The notes under the pieces were generated by a model, which saw nothing but the letters and a program-made list of their open reading frames with translations, ran no database searches and was not told where the DNA came from. The translations under genes and the position numbers were made by a program. Shown here in pieces: positions 10,400-20,971 of a stretch of DNA of 64,000 bases. This DNA is from Bacteroidota bacterium (lineage in GTDB: Bacteria; Bacteroidota; Bacteroidia; AKYH767-A; OLB10), in NCBI GenBank assembly GCA_016714005.1, contig JADJOA010000011.1, positions 19,492-83,491 of the forward strand, in the 5' to 3' direction. Every line of letters begins with the position of its first letter. Positions within the stretch are counted from its first letter, which is position 1.

Positions 10400-10407
10400 T
10401 AACTTTG
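10400..10407 (+). promoter_or_regulatory. Candidate -7 element (TAACTTTG)
   Basis: Exact TAnnTTTG match 36 bases before the ATG of the TPR gene at 10443. No clear TTG at the usual upstream spacing. Confidence 0.35.
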
Positions 10408-10442
10408 ACCGTGATTAAGTTTTCCTTCCTCAATTCTGTAAA

Positions 10443-13400
10443 ATGATAAAGACTTTGAAAAGAAGCCAAGAGTTTTTTTTGTTGATAATGCTCGTAGCAG
10501 GCAGCATAAATTTAAAAGCACAGCAAACAGCCATTTGGCACGATCCTGAATTTAATTACAAATTAGCCTACGAACTTTTTGTAAAAGAAAAGTACAGTGC
10601 CGCAAAAAACGAGTTTGAAAAGGCATTACAGAATCCAGATTTGCCTGCTGCATCGCGCCAAAATGCACAGTACTACATGGCTGTGTGTTCAGTGGAACTA
10701 TATCATACTGATGGAGAAAAAATTCTTGAAAAATTTATTGAAGAAAATCCTCAAAGCATAAAAATCCCATTGGCGCATTTTCAGCTTGGAAGAATTTATT
10801 TTAAGCAGAAACAATACATTAAAGCAATTGACAACTTTGAAAAGGCCGATGTTTTCTATTTAAAGAATGATGAAGTAACGGAGTATTACTTTAAAACGGG
10901 TTACGCATATTTTTCACGGAAGAATTACGACAATGCGGCAAAACAATTCAGGCAGATTACCGGTGTAGAATCAAAATACAAAACTGCTGCTCAGTATTAC
11001 TACGCCCATACTGCTTATGAAAAAAATAATTCAAAGGAAGCTTTAGAATATTTTTTAAAGTTAAGAGATTCAGAAACTTTTGGCCCGTTGGTTCCTCTCT
11101 ACATAAGCCAGATTTATTTTGAACAGCAGAAGTATGATGAGTTATTGGAATATGCCATACCTTCTCTAGAAAAAGAAAAGACCCAAAACAAAAATGAAAT
11201 AAAACGTGTAATTGCTGAGACGTATTATAAAAAAGGGCAGTATCAACAGGCATTGAATTTTTTTGAGGACTATGCTAAAAATACAGCAGTACTGAACCGC
11301 GAAGACAATTACCAAATTGGTTATGCCTATTATAAATTGCAACAGTTTGAAAAAGCATCAACCCATCTTAAAAAGGTAACTGATGTAAAAGATGCATTGG
11401 CTCAGAGTGCATATTTTGTTTTAGGTGATTGTTTTGTTCAGGCCGCAAATAAACAAAGCGCTCGCAGCGCTTTTGAATCGGCTTCGAAAATGGATTATGA
11501 TAAAGAGTTGAAAGAAGAAGCTCAGTTTAATTTTGCCAAGCTCACTTACGAATTGAATTATCAATCTGCAGCCATCAGAACACTTAATGATTTTTTAAAG
11601 ACCTATCCTCAATCAAAACATAAAGACGAAATAAACGAATTGCTCGGCAATATTTACCTGGGTACTAGAAATTATAAAGATGCAATTGAAGCGTTAGACA
11701 AAATACAGAACAAAACCGCTACCGTTAAATCCGCTTACCAAAAGGTAACATATTACCGGGGCACTGAATTTTACAACGACAGAGACTTTGATAAAGCCAT
11801 TGGCATGTTTACAAAATCTATTGTAAACAAAACTGATGAGCAACTAGCCGCTCAGGCAGGATATTGGAAAGCAGAAGCATTGTATAATCAAAGTAAGTAT
11901 GACGATGCCATAAAGCAGTATCGCATTTTTATTTTTTCTCCTGCTTCTTTAAAATTAGATAATTACAATACAGGAAATTATAACATTGCTTATTGCTATT
12001 ATAAAAATAAAAATTATGGAGAGGCAGCAACATGGTTTCGTAAGTACACGCAAAATAAAGAACAAACAGATAATGCACGTTACAATGATGCTCTTACGCG
12101 AATTGCCGATTCTTATTTTGTAACAAGAGATTTTTCGAATGCCGAATCTTTTTATGCTTCGGTGGTTAATGAAGATGTAAAGCCGGAGACTATGCGCTGT
12201 TTCAGAAGGGAATTATACTTGGCTTGCGTGGTAATATGGCAGGAAAAGCCCAAACCATGCAGCAGGTTATTGACCGCTATTCTAAATCACAGTATGTTGA
12301 TGATGCTACTTTTGAAAAGGGTAACGCATTGATGGCAAGCGGAAATGAGGGCGAAGCGAAACCGTATTTTACCAAGGTTATAAATAGTTATCCTCAGAGC
12401 CCCTACATAAAAAGTCATTGCTGAATATGGGGCTTATTTATTACAACGAAAAAAATGATGCTGATGCCTTACGTACTTTCAAACAAGTAATTTCCAAATA
12501 TCCGGGCACAGCAGAAGCATCGGAAGCCTTGGTGCAAATAAAAAACATTTACGTTGCCAACGGTAATCCCGATACATACTTTGAATATATTAAAACAGTA
12601 CCCTTTGCCAACGTAAGCAGTGGCGCGCAGGACACTATCACTTATGAGGCGGCAGAGCAGCGTTTTATGAAAGGAGATTATTCCGCTTCAGCTAAAGATT
12701 TTGAAACTTACTTAAGAAGATTCCCGCAGGGTAATTTTGTTTTGAATGCAACTTTTTATAAAGCCGAGTGTGATTTTAAAGCCAAAACGTATGAAAGTGC
12801 AATTACAGGTTTTGAATCAGTTACTGAAAGGGATAGGAATATTTTTACTGAACGTTCATTGTTAAGATTGGCTTCCATTTACTATATAAAAAAGGACTAC
12901 GCTAAAGCACTTTCCAATTACAGCAAACTGGAGGGCAGTGCAGATTATAAGGACAACATTACTGCAAGTTACATAGGGCAAATGCGCTGCAACTATTATT
13001 TGAATAAGTGCAATGAGGCTATAGCTTATTCGCTAAAAGTTTTGGAAGCAGAGCAAAAGGATAATTCCATTCGAAACGAAGCGCACCTTATTGCGGCACG
13101 TTGTGCCATTAAGGCTGATGATTTAACTACTGCGCAAAAAGAATTTAGTGTTTTAGCGAAGCAAGGAAACAGCGCCATTACTGCAGAAGCAAAATATTCT
13201 CTTGCACTTATTCAGTATAAACTTTCCAACTATAAAGATTCTCAAAAAAAATGTTTTGAAGTAATTAAAGAATTGCCTTCGTATGATTTCTGGAACGCAA
13301 AGTGTTTCATACTGCTTGCTGATAATTACTATGCACTTAAGGATAATTTCCAGGCAAAGCAAACATTACAAAGTATAATAGACAACTACGAAAAGTCTGT

Positions 13401-13545
13401 TGATGATACTGAAGATATTAAAGCTATTGCGCTAGAGAAGTTGGATGTTATCCTTAAGTCAGAAAAAGAAACATCCAACAAGGAAATTTTGGAAAGACAA
13501 CAGTTAAATGCAGTCCAGAATGATTCACTTGAAATTGGAAACTAA
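10443..13545 (+). CDS. Large TPR-repeat exported protein (frame broken twice)
   Basis: About 1034 residues when repaired. The N-terminus is a signal peptide ending near NLKAQQ. The rest is tandem tetratricopeptide repeats, with A-x2-Y-F-x2-G-x3-Y-x2-A patterns throughout (for example FQLGRIYFKQKQYIKAIDNF). TPR proteins are protein-protein scaffolds; the exported form fits an outer-membrane or periplasmic assembly role. The frame is lost near 12178 (one A missing; repaired reading VKAGDYALFQKGIILGLRGN) and near 12410 (one A missing; repaired reading YIKKSLLNMGLIYYNE). It sits 44 bases before an outer-membrane barrel gene, a pairing I believe is common in Bacteroidota. Confidence 0.85.
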
Positions 13546-13589
13546 ACTATAAACTTTTAGAAGCTTTCAAAAAAATAGAAAAAGAAAAA

Positions 13590-15275
13590 ATGTTCAGAAA
13601 TAAAATAATAGTCGCACTGCTGGTTTTAATCACATCAGTTGCAAATGGTCAAAAGGATAGTATTGTTAATACGGGTGACGAAACGGTAATAGTTGTAAAG
13701 GACTACGTTCCTACATTAATTGATGCCAACAAAATAAGTGATGCTCCCTCGGCAGATACAACTTCAATCTTTACACCTGTTTTTAAGTATGATGTAGATG
13801 TAAAAAAGTACAATACCGTGTTTACGTCAACTCCTATTAAGCCCGTTAGAATTAAAGATGATAACATAAAGAAACTTTACAGAGGGTTTATTAAAGGAGG
13901 ATACGGAACACATAACACACCTTATGCAGAGGTATTTTACAATGCGCTGCGCTCAAAAGAATTTAATGCGGGGTTTCATTACAGACATTTATCTTCAATG
14001 GGTAAAATAAAAAACTATGGCGATACCGATAACAGCAATAATGGATTTTCTTTGTTCGGAAAAAAATTTATTGATGCGGGCATATTGAGTGCAGAGCTTG
14101 ATTTTGAACGCAACGTGGTTCATTACTATGGATTTGACAGGAGAGAAATAATATTTTCGAAGCGCGAAACCAAGCAGCGGTTTGCTGATATTGCTGGAAA
14201 AATTGATTTCACCAATAACAACACCGATAAAAATAACTGGGATTTTGGTTTGGGATTAGCCTTTAATAACTACACTGCCAAAAGACATGCAGACAAAACA
14301 TCTGAAACAGGTTTTAACTTAAACGGTAATCTTGGAAAATATTTTAATGAAAATTATGCAAACCTTAACCTCAATGTAGAGTACAACAAAACAGAACAAC
14401 CTGATGGAATTTACCAGTCGGGTGATTTTCCAAATCCGGTAAACAATCTTGTTTTCAAGCTGCACCCTCGTTACAAGATAAAAGTGTATGATTTTGATTT
14501 AACTGTAGGTGTAAATTTTGAAGCAGAAAGTGTTGAAGAATCAAAAATGCATTTATATCCTTTTGCAGAAGCAAGATATAAAGTGGCTCAGGATGTTTTG
14601 TCTATATATGGTTCTGTTTCGGGAGGTGTGATTAAGAACTCATACAAATCAATTACATCTGAAAATCCTTTTACCACTAATTTTATTTTTCCCGGAAACA
14701 GCAATAACAAATTGGAGTTTAAAGCGGGTACGGATATTAAACTAGATAAAGAAATTTCGTTTAACGGATATATTTCTTTTTCGAGAGTAACAGATACACT
14801 TTTTTTCTACAACATTCCGCGTGAAGGAACAGAGTATGTAACTTTTATAAACTTGTATGACGATGCTGATATTTTAAAACTGCACGGTGGTTTGCAATTT
14901 TTGCAAAGTGATAAAATGCAGTTGGGATTGTATGCAACTTATCAGAACATAAAGCCGGATGAGTTTGCAAAACCGTGGTATGTGCCAACTTTTACTACAG
15001 GTTTAACTGGTAATTACACCATGCAGGATAAAATAATTGTTAAAGCCGACTTGTTTTTTAACGGTTCTCAATTTGCACCTGATGAAGCTGGAGAGAAGGA
15101 GTTTGTTAAATTAGATGGATGGATTGATGCGAACCTTTGTGTAGAATACCGACACAGTAAATTGCTGTCTGTTTTTGCGCAGGTGAACAACATTGCATCC
15201 CAGCAATATTTCAGATGGTATAATTACCCATCATACAGGTTTAGCGCAATGGGAGGATTTACTTACTCTTTTTAG
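13590..15275 (+). CDS. Outer-membrane beta-barrel protein, TonB-receptor-like
   Basis: 561 residues with a signal peptide (ends near ANGQ). After an N-terminal region of about 80 residues, the sequence becomes alternating amphipathic strands ending in a terminal Phe (GGFTYSF), the usual outer-membrane insertion signature. The C-terminal segment VFAQVNNIASQQYFRWYNYP resembles the last strands of TonB-dependent receptors, but length is well below a full receptor and no plug domain is evident. It follows the TPR gene directly and is probably co-transcribed, suggesting the two act together in the envelope. Substrate unknown. Confidence 0.75.
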   Translation: MFRNKIIVALLVLITSVANGQKDSIVNTGDETVIVVKDYVPTLIDANKISDAPSADTTSIFTPVFKYDVDVKKYNTVFTSTPIKPVRIKDDNIKKLYRGFIKGGYGTHNTPYAEVFYNALRSKEFNAGFHYRHLSSMGKIKNYGDTDNSNNGFSLFGKKFIDAGILSAELDFERNVVHYYGFDRREIIFSKRETKQRFADIAGKIDFTNNNTDKNNWDFGLGLAFNNYTAKRHADKTSETGFNLNGNLGKYFNENYANLNLNVEYNKTEQPDGIYQSGDFPNPVNNLVFKLHPRYKIKVYDFDLTVGVNFEAESVEESKMHLYPFAEARYKVAQDVLSIYGSVSGGVIKNSYKSITSENPFTTNFIFPGNSNNKLEFKAGTDIKLDKEISFNGYISFSRVTDTLFFYNIPREGTEYVTFINLYDDADILKLHGGLQFLQSDKMQLGLYATYQNIKPDEFAKPWYVPTFTTGLTGNYTMQDKIIVKADLFFNGSQFAPDEAGEKEFVKLDGWIDANLCVEYRHSKLLSVFAQVNNIASQQYFRWYNYPSYRFSAMGGFTYSF

Positions 15276-15283
15276 TTGTAGGT

Positions 15284-18213
15284 TTAATTTTTGTTGAGCG
15301 CATCATAAAAAACCTGCTGAATGTTTGTTCGCACATTCAATTCAGCAAGTTTGTTACTTGCGGCAGACGGATGAACTCTATTTGATAAGAAAACAAATAC
15401 AAGATTATTGGCAGGATCAGCCCACGCACATGTGCCTGTAAAACCCGTATGACCAAATGTAAGAGGAGAACAGCTTTTTGCAGCCGGGCTTTTTCTGCCA
15501 TCGGGTGTTGGCTTATCAAAAATTAACCCACGCCTTTCAGATAAACTAACGTAACGTTGCGTAAACAGGTTAACCGTTTCGGCAGATAAATATCTTGTAC
15601 CTCCGTATTCACCGCCATTCAAAAGCATTTGCATTAAAATACCTACACAATTTGCATCGCTGAACAAACCAGCATTACCGGCAATACCACCCATCATTGC
15701 AGCAGCAGGGTCGTGAACGTAGCCCCTCACAGTTTGTTTTCTGAATTCTTTATCATCTTCGGTTGGAGCAATTACATTTTTAGGAAATTTAGTTATAGGA
15801 TTGAAGGTTAAATGAGTTAAACCCATCAAACTGTAAAAATTTTTATCCAGGTACTCATCAATATTATCACCTGTTACTTTTTCAACTATGCGTTGCATAA
15901 TCAGTAAACTTAAATCGGAATAAACATAAGAGCCTCTTTTACCAAGTGGAGATGAGACAATTTGTTTCCATATTTTATTTGAATAAGATTTACTCATAAA
16001 TAAACTGTCAGCCACTTGTAGTTGAAAGTCGCCTTTGCGTTTATTGGAAAATATTTTTTTGAAGGCTTGCCGTTTACGAGAGCTGATTTGTAAAACGGAA
16101 TCCATGACTGAAAGCCTGCTGTGTGTGTCATCACTTCATCGAGCCGTAAATCTTTCTTATTTGATTTTCTGAACTCTTTCAAATAGTGTCCAATGGTTTC
16201 TTTCAAATCTATCTTACCTTCTTCGTAAAGCTTCATTACTGCCAACGAAGTGCCTGCAATTTTTGTAACTGATGCTATGTCGTAAATATCATCCTCTAAA
16301 ACCGGCTCATTTGGATAATACATTTTACTGCCGAAGGTTCTGTTGTAAAAAACTTTTTCGTTTTGTGCTACCCAAATCTGGCAACCCGGCATGGCTCTTT
16401 TATTGATGGCATCGTTTACAATTGAATCAACACGATTAAGTAAACTATCGTTTAAATTGATGGAGCGGGTTGGCACATATTCCAATCTTATTTGGGTAGA
16501 ATCTGAAGGAGAACTTGTTCCTCTCTTAAATTCATTATTGGCTGTAACAGGTAGTTTGCCCCTAACAGGCATTCCACCAAAAATTATTTGCGCAGTAATA
16601 AATTGTGGCAGATAGGTATCTTCATAACTTATAATTGATGCTTTTGAATGGCTAATGGATGGCAATTTATTGAGGCAGTAAGTATTTCCAAAAACCACCA
16701 CCACTAAATTTGTTTTATCTGCAAGCCGCCAAATAATTTTATCCATTGCATCGGTAATGCCAAAATTTTGCTGCGGTTTAGTTGTGGTATTATGGACGGA
16801 AAGAATAACAGTTTTGAAATTGGATAACTTAGAAATTATATCATCCATTTTTGCATCCAGGTTTTCTTTAGACACAGAAAGGCAATTTACATTGCTATAT
16901 CTTTTTAATATTTTTTGAAAAGTATTATTGAGCGAATCATTAATTACCAAAGAAGCTACAGAACCAATTTCTACATTTTTAACCGGCACAGTTGCATCTT
17001 TATTTGAAACAAGCGTAACAGCATGTTTGTACAATTCAAAATTTAAGGCCGATGCTTCTTCTGTGTTTAAATCACGATATAGATTTTCTAATTGCACGGG
17101 CTGGTAGTTGTTTAAACCACACCAGTACTTAAGCATCAGTATTTTTTTTACACGGCTGCTTAAGTCAACAGAATCTAATATTTTGCTTTTTATTGCTTCG
17201 TTTATTAATTCAATTGATTTGGGAACATTTTCGCTCATCAGTAATATATCTGCACCTGCTTTCAGTGCTTCTACTTCAATCTGTCCTGATGGAAAATATT
17301 TGGTAACGCCCTTCATAATAAGTGCATCAGTAATTATTAAACCATTAAAGTTAAGTTTCCTTTTAAGCAAATCTGTTACAACATTTTTTGATAAAGAAGA
17401 AGCACGGTTTTCAGAAGAGTCAAGAGATGGAATATAAAGGTGGGCAATCATTACGCTGCCCACACCGCTGTCAATTAATGCCTTGAATGGATACAATTCC
17501 AGGGAATCTAATTCTCTTACCGTTTTTTTTATGATTGGAAGTGAGTAGTGCGAATCGGTATCGGTATCGCCATGACCCGGAAAATGTTTTGCGCTTGCCA
17601 AAACCTTATTGTCTTGCAACGCCTTTGCGTACATGTATCCGTAACGCATTACCTGATCTTTATCATCACCAAAAGAGCGTGTACTTATTACCGGATTATT
17701 CGGGTTATTATTAATGTCAATTGCAGGAGCAAAGTTTATGTGTATGCCCAACCGGTTACATTGTCTTGCCACTTCCTGTCCAAAAGCATAAACAAGTGAA
17801 TCGTTATTCATTGCGCTTAATGTCATTTGCCTCGGAAAACGCATGGTACTGTCAAGCCTCATACTCAATCCCCATTCGCCATCAATGCTAATAAGCATTG
17901 GAACTTTTTTTGAAATGCGCTGGTAATAATTTGTTTGATTGGCCTGCCTTAACGGACCTCCTTTGAAAAAAATCAAACCACCAATATTATATTTTTCTAC
18001 AATAGCTGCCAATGAGTCAATATCTTTTTGCGGCCAACTGCTATTGGCTTCCAACGTAAATAGTTGTCCGAGTTTTTCTTCAAATGTCCATGTGTTTAAA
18101 ATAGAATCTGCCCACTGAGCTGCAGCTCTGCTTTTCATAAAATCGGGCGATTGTGAAAGTATTTGGTGGTTTAATGAAACCAGAAAAATGGTGAGGAGAA
18201 ATTTTTTAATCAT
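15284..18213 (-). CDS. GH3 beta-N-acetylglucosaminidase fused to a serine beta-lactamase-like domain (one frame break)
   Basis: About 976 residues when repaired, exported. Domain 1 (about residues 20-370) is GH3 of the NagZ type: KHFPGHGDTDTDSHYSLP carries the family His and Asp, and LIITDALIMKGV carries the nucleophile Asp. A linker or GH3 C-terminal domain follows. Domain 2 (about residue 600 on) is a class C/PBP-like serine hydrolase: S-x-x-K in IASVTKIAG, Y-S-D in YVYSDLSLLI, and HTG in FGHTGFTGT in place of KTG. The frame breaks near 16050 in an A run; adding one A joins KPSKK to IFSNKRKGDFQ. NagZ-like enzymes trim muropeptides, and the fused domain could hydrolyse their peptide or ester bonds, so the protein likely acts in peptidoglycan turnover (inference). 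Confidence 0.9.
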
Positions 18214-18267
18214 TTTTCAAAAATAGAATAGGAGTCAAGTTACATTATGTGGATTGCATACAATAAA

Positions 18268-18283
18268 TAACAAACGTTTGTTA
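18268..18283. promoter_or_regulatory. 16-bp perfect palindrome between divergent genes (candidate operator)
   Basis: TAACAAACGTTTGTTA is exactly its own reverse complement. It lies 55 bases upstream of the GH3/beta-lactamase gene and 79 bases upstream of the GT4 start. Its length and symmetry fit a dimeric helix-turn-helix repressor site. No regulator gene is adjacent. Confidence 0.5.
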
Positions 18284-18338
18284 ATTGAATAGGCTGATAA
18301 AATAGGTGAGAACTATTACTTACTTGCCAACTACCTCA

Positions 18339-18346
18339 TAAATTTG
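18339..18346 (+). promoter_or_regulatory. Candidate -7 element (TAAATTTG)
   Basis: Exact TAnnTTTG match ending 15 bases before the ATG at 18362. The nearest TTG upstream is too close (12 bases) for a standard -33 box. Confidence 0.35.
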
Positions 18347-18361
18347 CACAACTATAAAACT

Positions 18362-19533
18362 ATGCCCAAAGTACTACGCATAATAAACCGATTAAATATT
18401 GGAGGACCAACCTATAACGTGGCTTACCTGACTCGTTATTTGCAGCCTGACTATGAAACATTACTGGTAGCAGGAACAAAATTGGATGACGAAGAAAGTT
18501 CTGATTATATCCTGGAAAAACTTGGCATTGGCAGCAAGCAGGTTAGCGAAATGAAAAGAGAAATTAATTTATCATCTGATTGGAGGGCTTACAACGAGTT
18601 AAAAAAAATCATTAGAGAATTTAAACCTGATATTGTGCATACACATGCAGCTAAATCGGGCACATTGGGCAGGCTTGCCGCTATTCATTGCAAGGTGCCG
18701 GTTATAGTACATACTTTTCACGGGCATGTGTTTCACTCTTATTTCAGTCCGCTTAAGACAAAAATATTTTTAGCAATTGAAAGATATCTTGCTTCAAAAT
18801 GTTCGGCCATAGTTGCTATTAGCGATTTACAGAAAAAGGAATTGTGTTACGATTTTAAAGTTTGTAGTCCTGATAAAACGGTTGTTATTCCTCTGGGCTT
18901 TGACCTTGATCGTTTTACCGAAGACATAATAGAAAAGCGTAAAGCTTTTCGTGAAAAATATTTATTGGATGATGAGATTGCGATTGGAATAATAGGAAGG
19001 TTTGCTCCCATAAACAATCATGATTTGTTTTTAAAAGCTTTTAAAAACTAACACAACAAACCATTAAAAAAGTTGTTGCTGTTTTAGTTGGCGATGGCGA
19101 TGACAGGACTAAACTTGAAAACCTATGTTCTGAGTTAGGATTGACTTACGGTAATGGTAAAAAAAAGACACAGGTGATTTTTACCTCATGGATAAAAGAA
19201 ATTGACATTGCTCTTGCTGGCTTAGATATAGTTGCAATGACTTCATTAAATGAAGGAACTCCGGTAAGCTTAATTGAAGCTCAAGCAGCAGGAAAGCCCA
19301 TTGTATCAACCAACGTGGGTGGTATAGAAAATGTGGTGTTGCCAAATAAAACAGCCTTTTTGAGCGAAAGTGGGGATGCAGATGCTTTTGCTAAAAACAT
19401 GTTGCAGCTTGTGGATGATAACGATCTAAGAAAAAAAATTTCTGAAAAGGGATGGGCGCATGTAAAAGAGAAGTTTCATTACCTACGTTTAGTTAGTGAT
19501 ATGAAAGAATTGTACAAGCGGTTATTGCATTGA
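18362..19533 (+). CDS. GT4 family glycosyltransferase (one frame break)
   Basis: About 390 residues, cytoplasmic, GT-B fold. I use the ATG at 18362 (MPKVLRIINRLNIGGPTYNV), which places the glycine-rich acceptor loop in its normal position; an in-frame TTG upstream is less likely. DIVHTHAAKSGTLGRLAA is the typical N-domain motif. The donor-binding signature in the C-domain is TSLNEGTPVSLIEAQAAGKP, with the E-x7-E pattern. The frame is lost near 19045 in a run of A; one more A gives FKKLTQQTIKKVVAVLVGDGDD. GT4 enzymes transfer sugars from nucleotide donors to lipid or glycan acceptors; substrate is not predictable. It is followed after 38 bases by smpB. Confidence 0.88.
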
Positions 19534-19556
19534 AGTTTTTTTAAATACTAAGTTTG
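19524..19556 (+). promoter_or_regulatory. Candidate smpB promoter (ATTG, 21 bases, TAAGTTTG)
   Basis: A TTG at 19525-19527 and TAAGTTTG at 19549-19556 match the Bacteroidota -33/-7 pair with a 21-base spacer. The element is 15 bases upstream of the GTG start of smpB and just past the stop of the GT4 gene. Confidence 0.45.
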
Positions 19557-19571
19557 TGCTTTGTATATAAC

Positions 19572-20039
19572 GTGGCTACCAAACGGACAGATATATTAAT
19601 CCAAAATAAAAAAGCTTCGCACGATTATTTTTTTGTGCAATCGTGGGAGGCTGGCGTTAAGCTAAGCGGTACTGAAGTAAAGTCTATCCGGAACGGGCAG
19701 GCAAACCTTACCGATTCATACTGCTACATTAAGGATGGAGAGATGTTTGTGAAAAATATTCACATATCCGAATATAAGGAAGGAGGCTATGCTAATCACG
19801 AGCCAAAACGCGAACGCAAATTACTATTGAAAAAAAGTGAAATAACTAAAATCCAGTCGAAGGCAAAAGAAAAAGGCACCACCATTATTCCGGTAAAAAT
19901 TTATTTTAATCAAAACGGATTTGCAAAAATTGAAATTGCAGTTGCACGCGGTAAAAAATTATTTGATAAACGCGAAACGCTTAAAGAAAACGAGGCGAAG
20001 AGGGAAATGGACAGGGCAATGAAAAGAGAAAGAGGGTAA
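19572..20039 (+). CDS. smpB: SsrA-binding protein SmpB
   Basis: Binds tmRNA and delivers it to stalled ribosomes for trans-translation. I choose the GTG at 19572, reading VATKRTDILIQNKKASHDY; a TTG six codons upstream would add an unusual MCFVYN. Family motifs are SWEAGVKLSGTEVKSIRNG and the basic C-terminal tail (FDKRETLKENEAKREMDRA). 155 residues, normal length. No tmRNA gene is recognisable in this window. Confidence 0.95.
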   Translation: MATKRTDILIQNKKASHDYFFVQSWEAGVKLSGTEVKSIRNGQANLTDSYCYIKDGEMFVKNIHISEYKEGGYANHEPKRERKLLLKKSEITKIQSKAKEKGTTIIPVKIYFNQNGFAKIEIAVARGKKLFDKRETLKENEAKREMDRAMKRERG

Positions 20040-20052
20040 AGCCCCACCCAAC

Positions 20053-20069
20053 CCTCCCCGAAGGAGAGG
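20053..20069. repeat. GC-rich intergenic hairpin between convergent smpB and fabI
   Basis: CCTCCCC and GGAGAGG flank a GAA loop with one mismatch. It lies 14 bases after the smpB stop, and could act as a terminator, though there is no long T-run. The sequence type (CCCTCC stems in a GC-rich island of otherwise AT-rich DNA) recurs at 28525-28546. Confidence 0.4.
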
Positions 20070-20085
20070 ACTTTAACAGCGGGAA

Positions 20086-20898
20086 TTATTTTTTCACAAA
20101 TATTTCCATCACCTCTTGGCTTACCCCCGTATAAGAAAATCCACCATCATGAAACAGATTTTGCATGGTAACCATTTTGGTTAAGTCAGAAAATAAAGTA
20201 ACGCAGTAGTTAGCACAATCTTCAGCATTGGCATTGCCAAGCGGAGACATGGCATGAGCGTAGTCAACAAAACCATCAAAACCTTTTACACCACTACCGG
20301 CAGTAGTTTTAGTTGGTGATTGGGAGATGGTGTTTACTCTTACTTTTTTTGCCTTACCATAATGATAACCAAAACTTCTTGCAACAGATTCTAATAAGGA
20401 TTTAGCATCAGCCATTTCATTGTAATCAGGAAAAACACGTTGAGCAGCTATATATGTAAGTGCAACCACACTTCCCCATTCGTTAATAGCATCTTTTTTC
20501 ATACAAGTTTGCAACAGGCGGTGTAAAGAGATGGAAGAAATATCAAAAGTCTTTTTCATAAACTCATAATCTAACTCATTATATGCTTTCCCTTTACGAA
20601 TGTTTAACGACATACCCACAGAATGTAATATGAAATCAATCTTGCCACCTAATATTTCCATCGATTTATCAATAAGGTTTTCCATATCAGCATTAATAGT
20701 AACATCGGCAGGAATTATTTGAGCATTGCACTCCAGCGCCAACTGATTAATTGCGCCCAAACGCATGGCAACAGGAGCATTGGTTAAAGTAAATATTGCA
20801 CCTTGTGCGTGGCATTGTTGGGCAACTTTCCAGGCTATAGAGTTAGAGTCTAACGCTCCGAAAATTATTCCGCGTTTTCCTTTTAGTAGATTGTTCAT
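20086..20898 (-). CDS. fabI: Enoyl-[acyl-carrier-protein] reductase (NADH), FabI
   Basis: Last reductive step of each fatty acid elongation cycle. 270 residues with the short-chain dehydrogenase fold typical of FabI: an N-terminal nucleotide-binding turn GALDSNSIAW and the catalytic Y-x6-K in DYNEMADAKSLLES. LHSVGMS (about residue 90) and NTISQSPTKTTAGSGVKGF are FabI-type segments. Convergent with smpB. Confidence 0.95.
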   Translation of the reverse strand: MNNLLKGKRGIIFGALDSNSIAWKVAQQCHAQGAIFTLTNAPVAMRLGAINQLALECNAQIIPADVTINADMENLIDKSMEILGGKIDFILHSVGMSLNIRKGKAYNELDYEFMKKTFDISSISLHRLLQTCMKKDAINEWGSVVALTYIAAQRVFPDYNEMADAKSLLESVARSFGYHYGKAKKVRVNTISQSPTKTTAGSGVKGFDGFVDYAHAMSPLGNANAEDCANYCVTLFSDLTKMVTMQNLFHDGGFSYTGVSQEVMEIFVKK

Positions 20899-20971
20899 AT
20901 AAGTGTTGTTAGATAATTTGATGGACGAAATTAGAGATTAAATTGTTTGGGCGAAATGATAACGTTAATAC

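Noticed and set aside
18218..18225. Minus-strand TATTTTTG as promoter of the GH3/beta-lactamase gene
   Set aside because: It ends only 5 bases from the start codon, leaving no room for a transcript start and leader.
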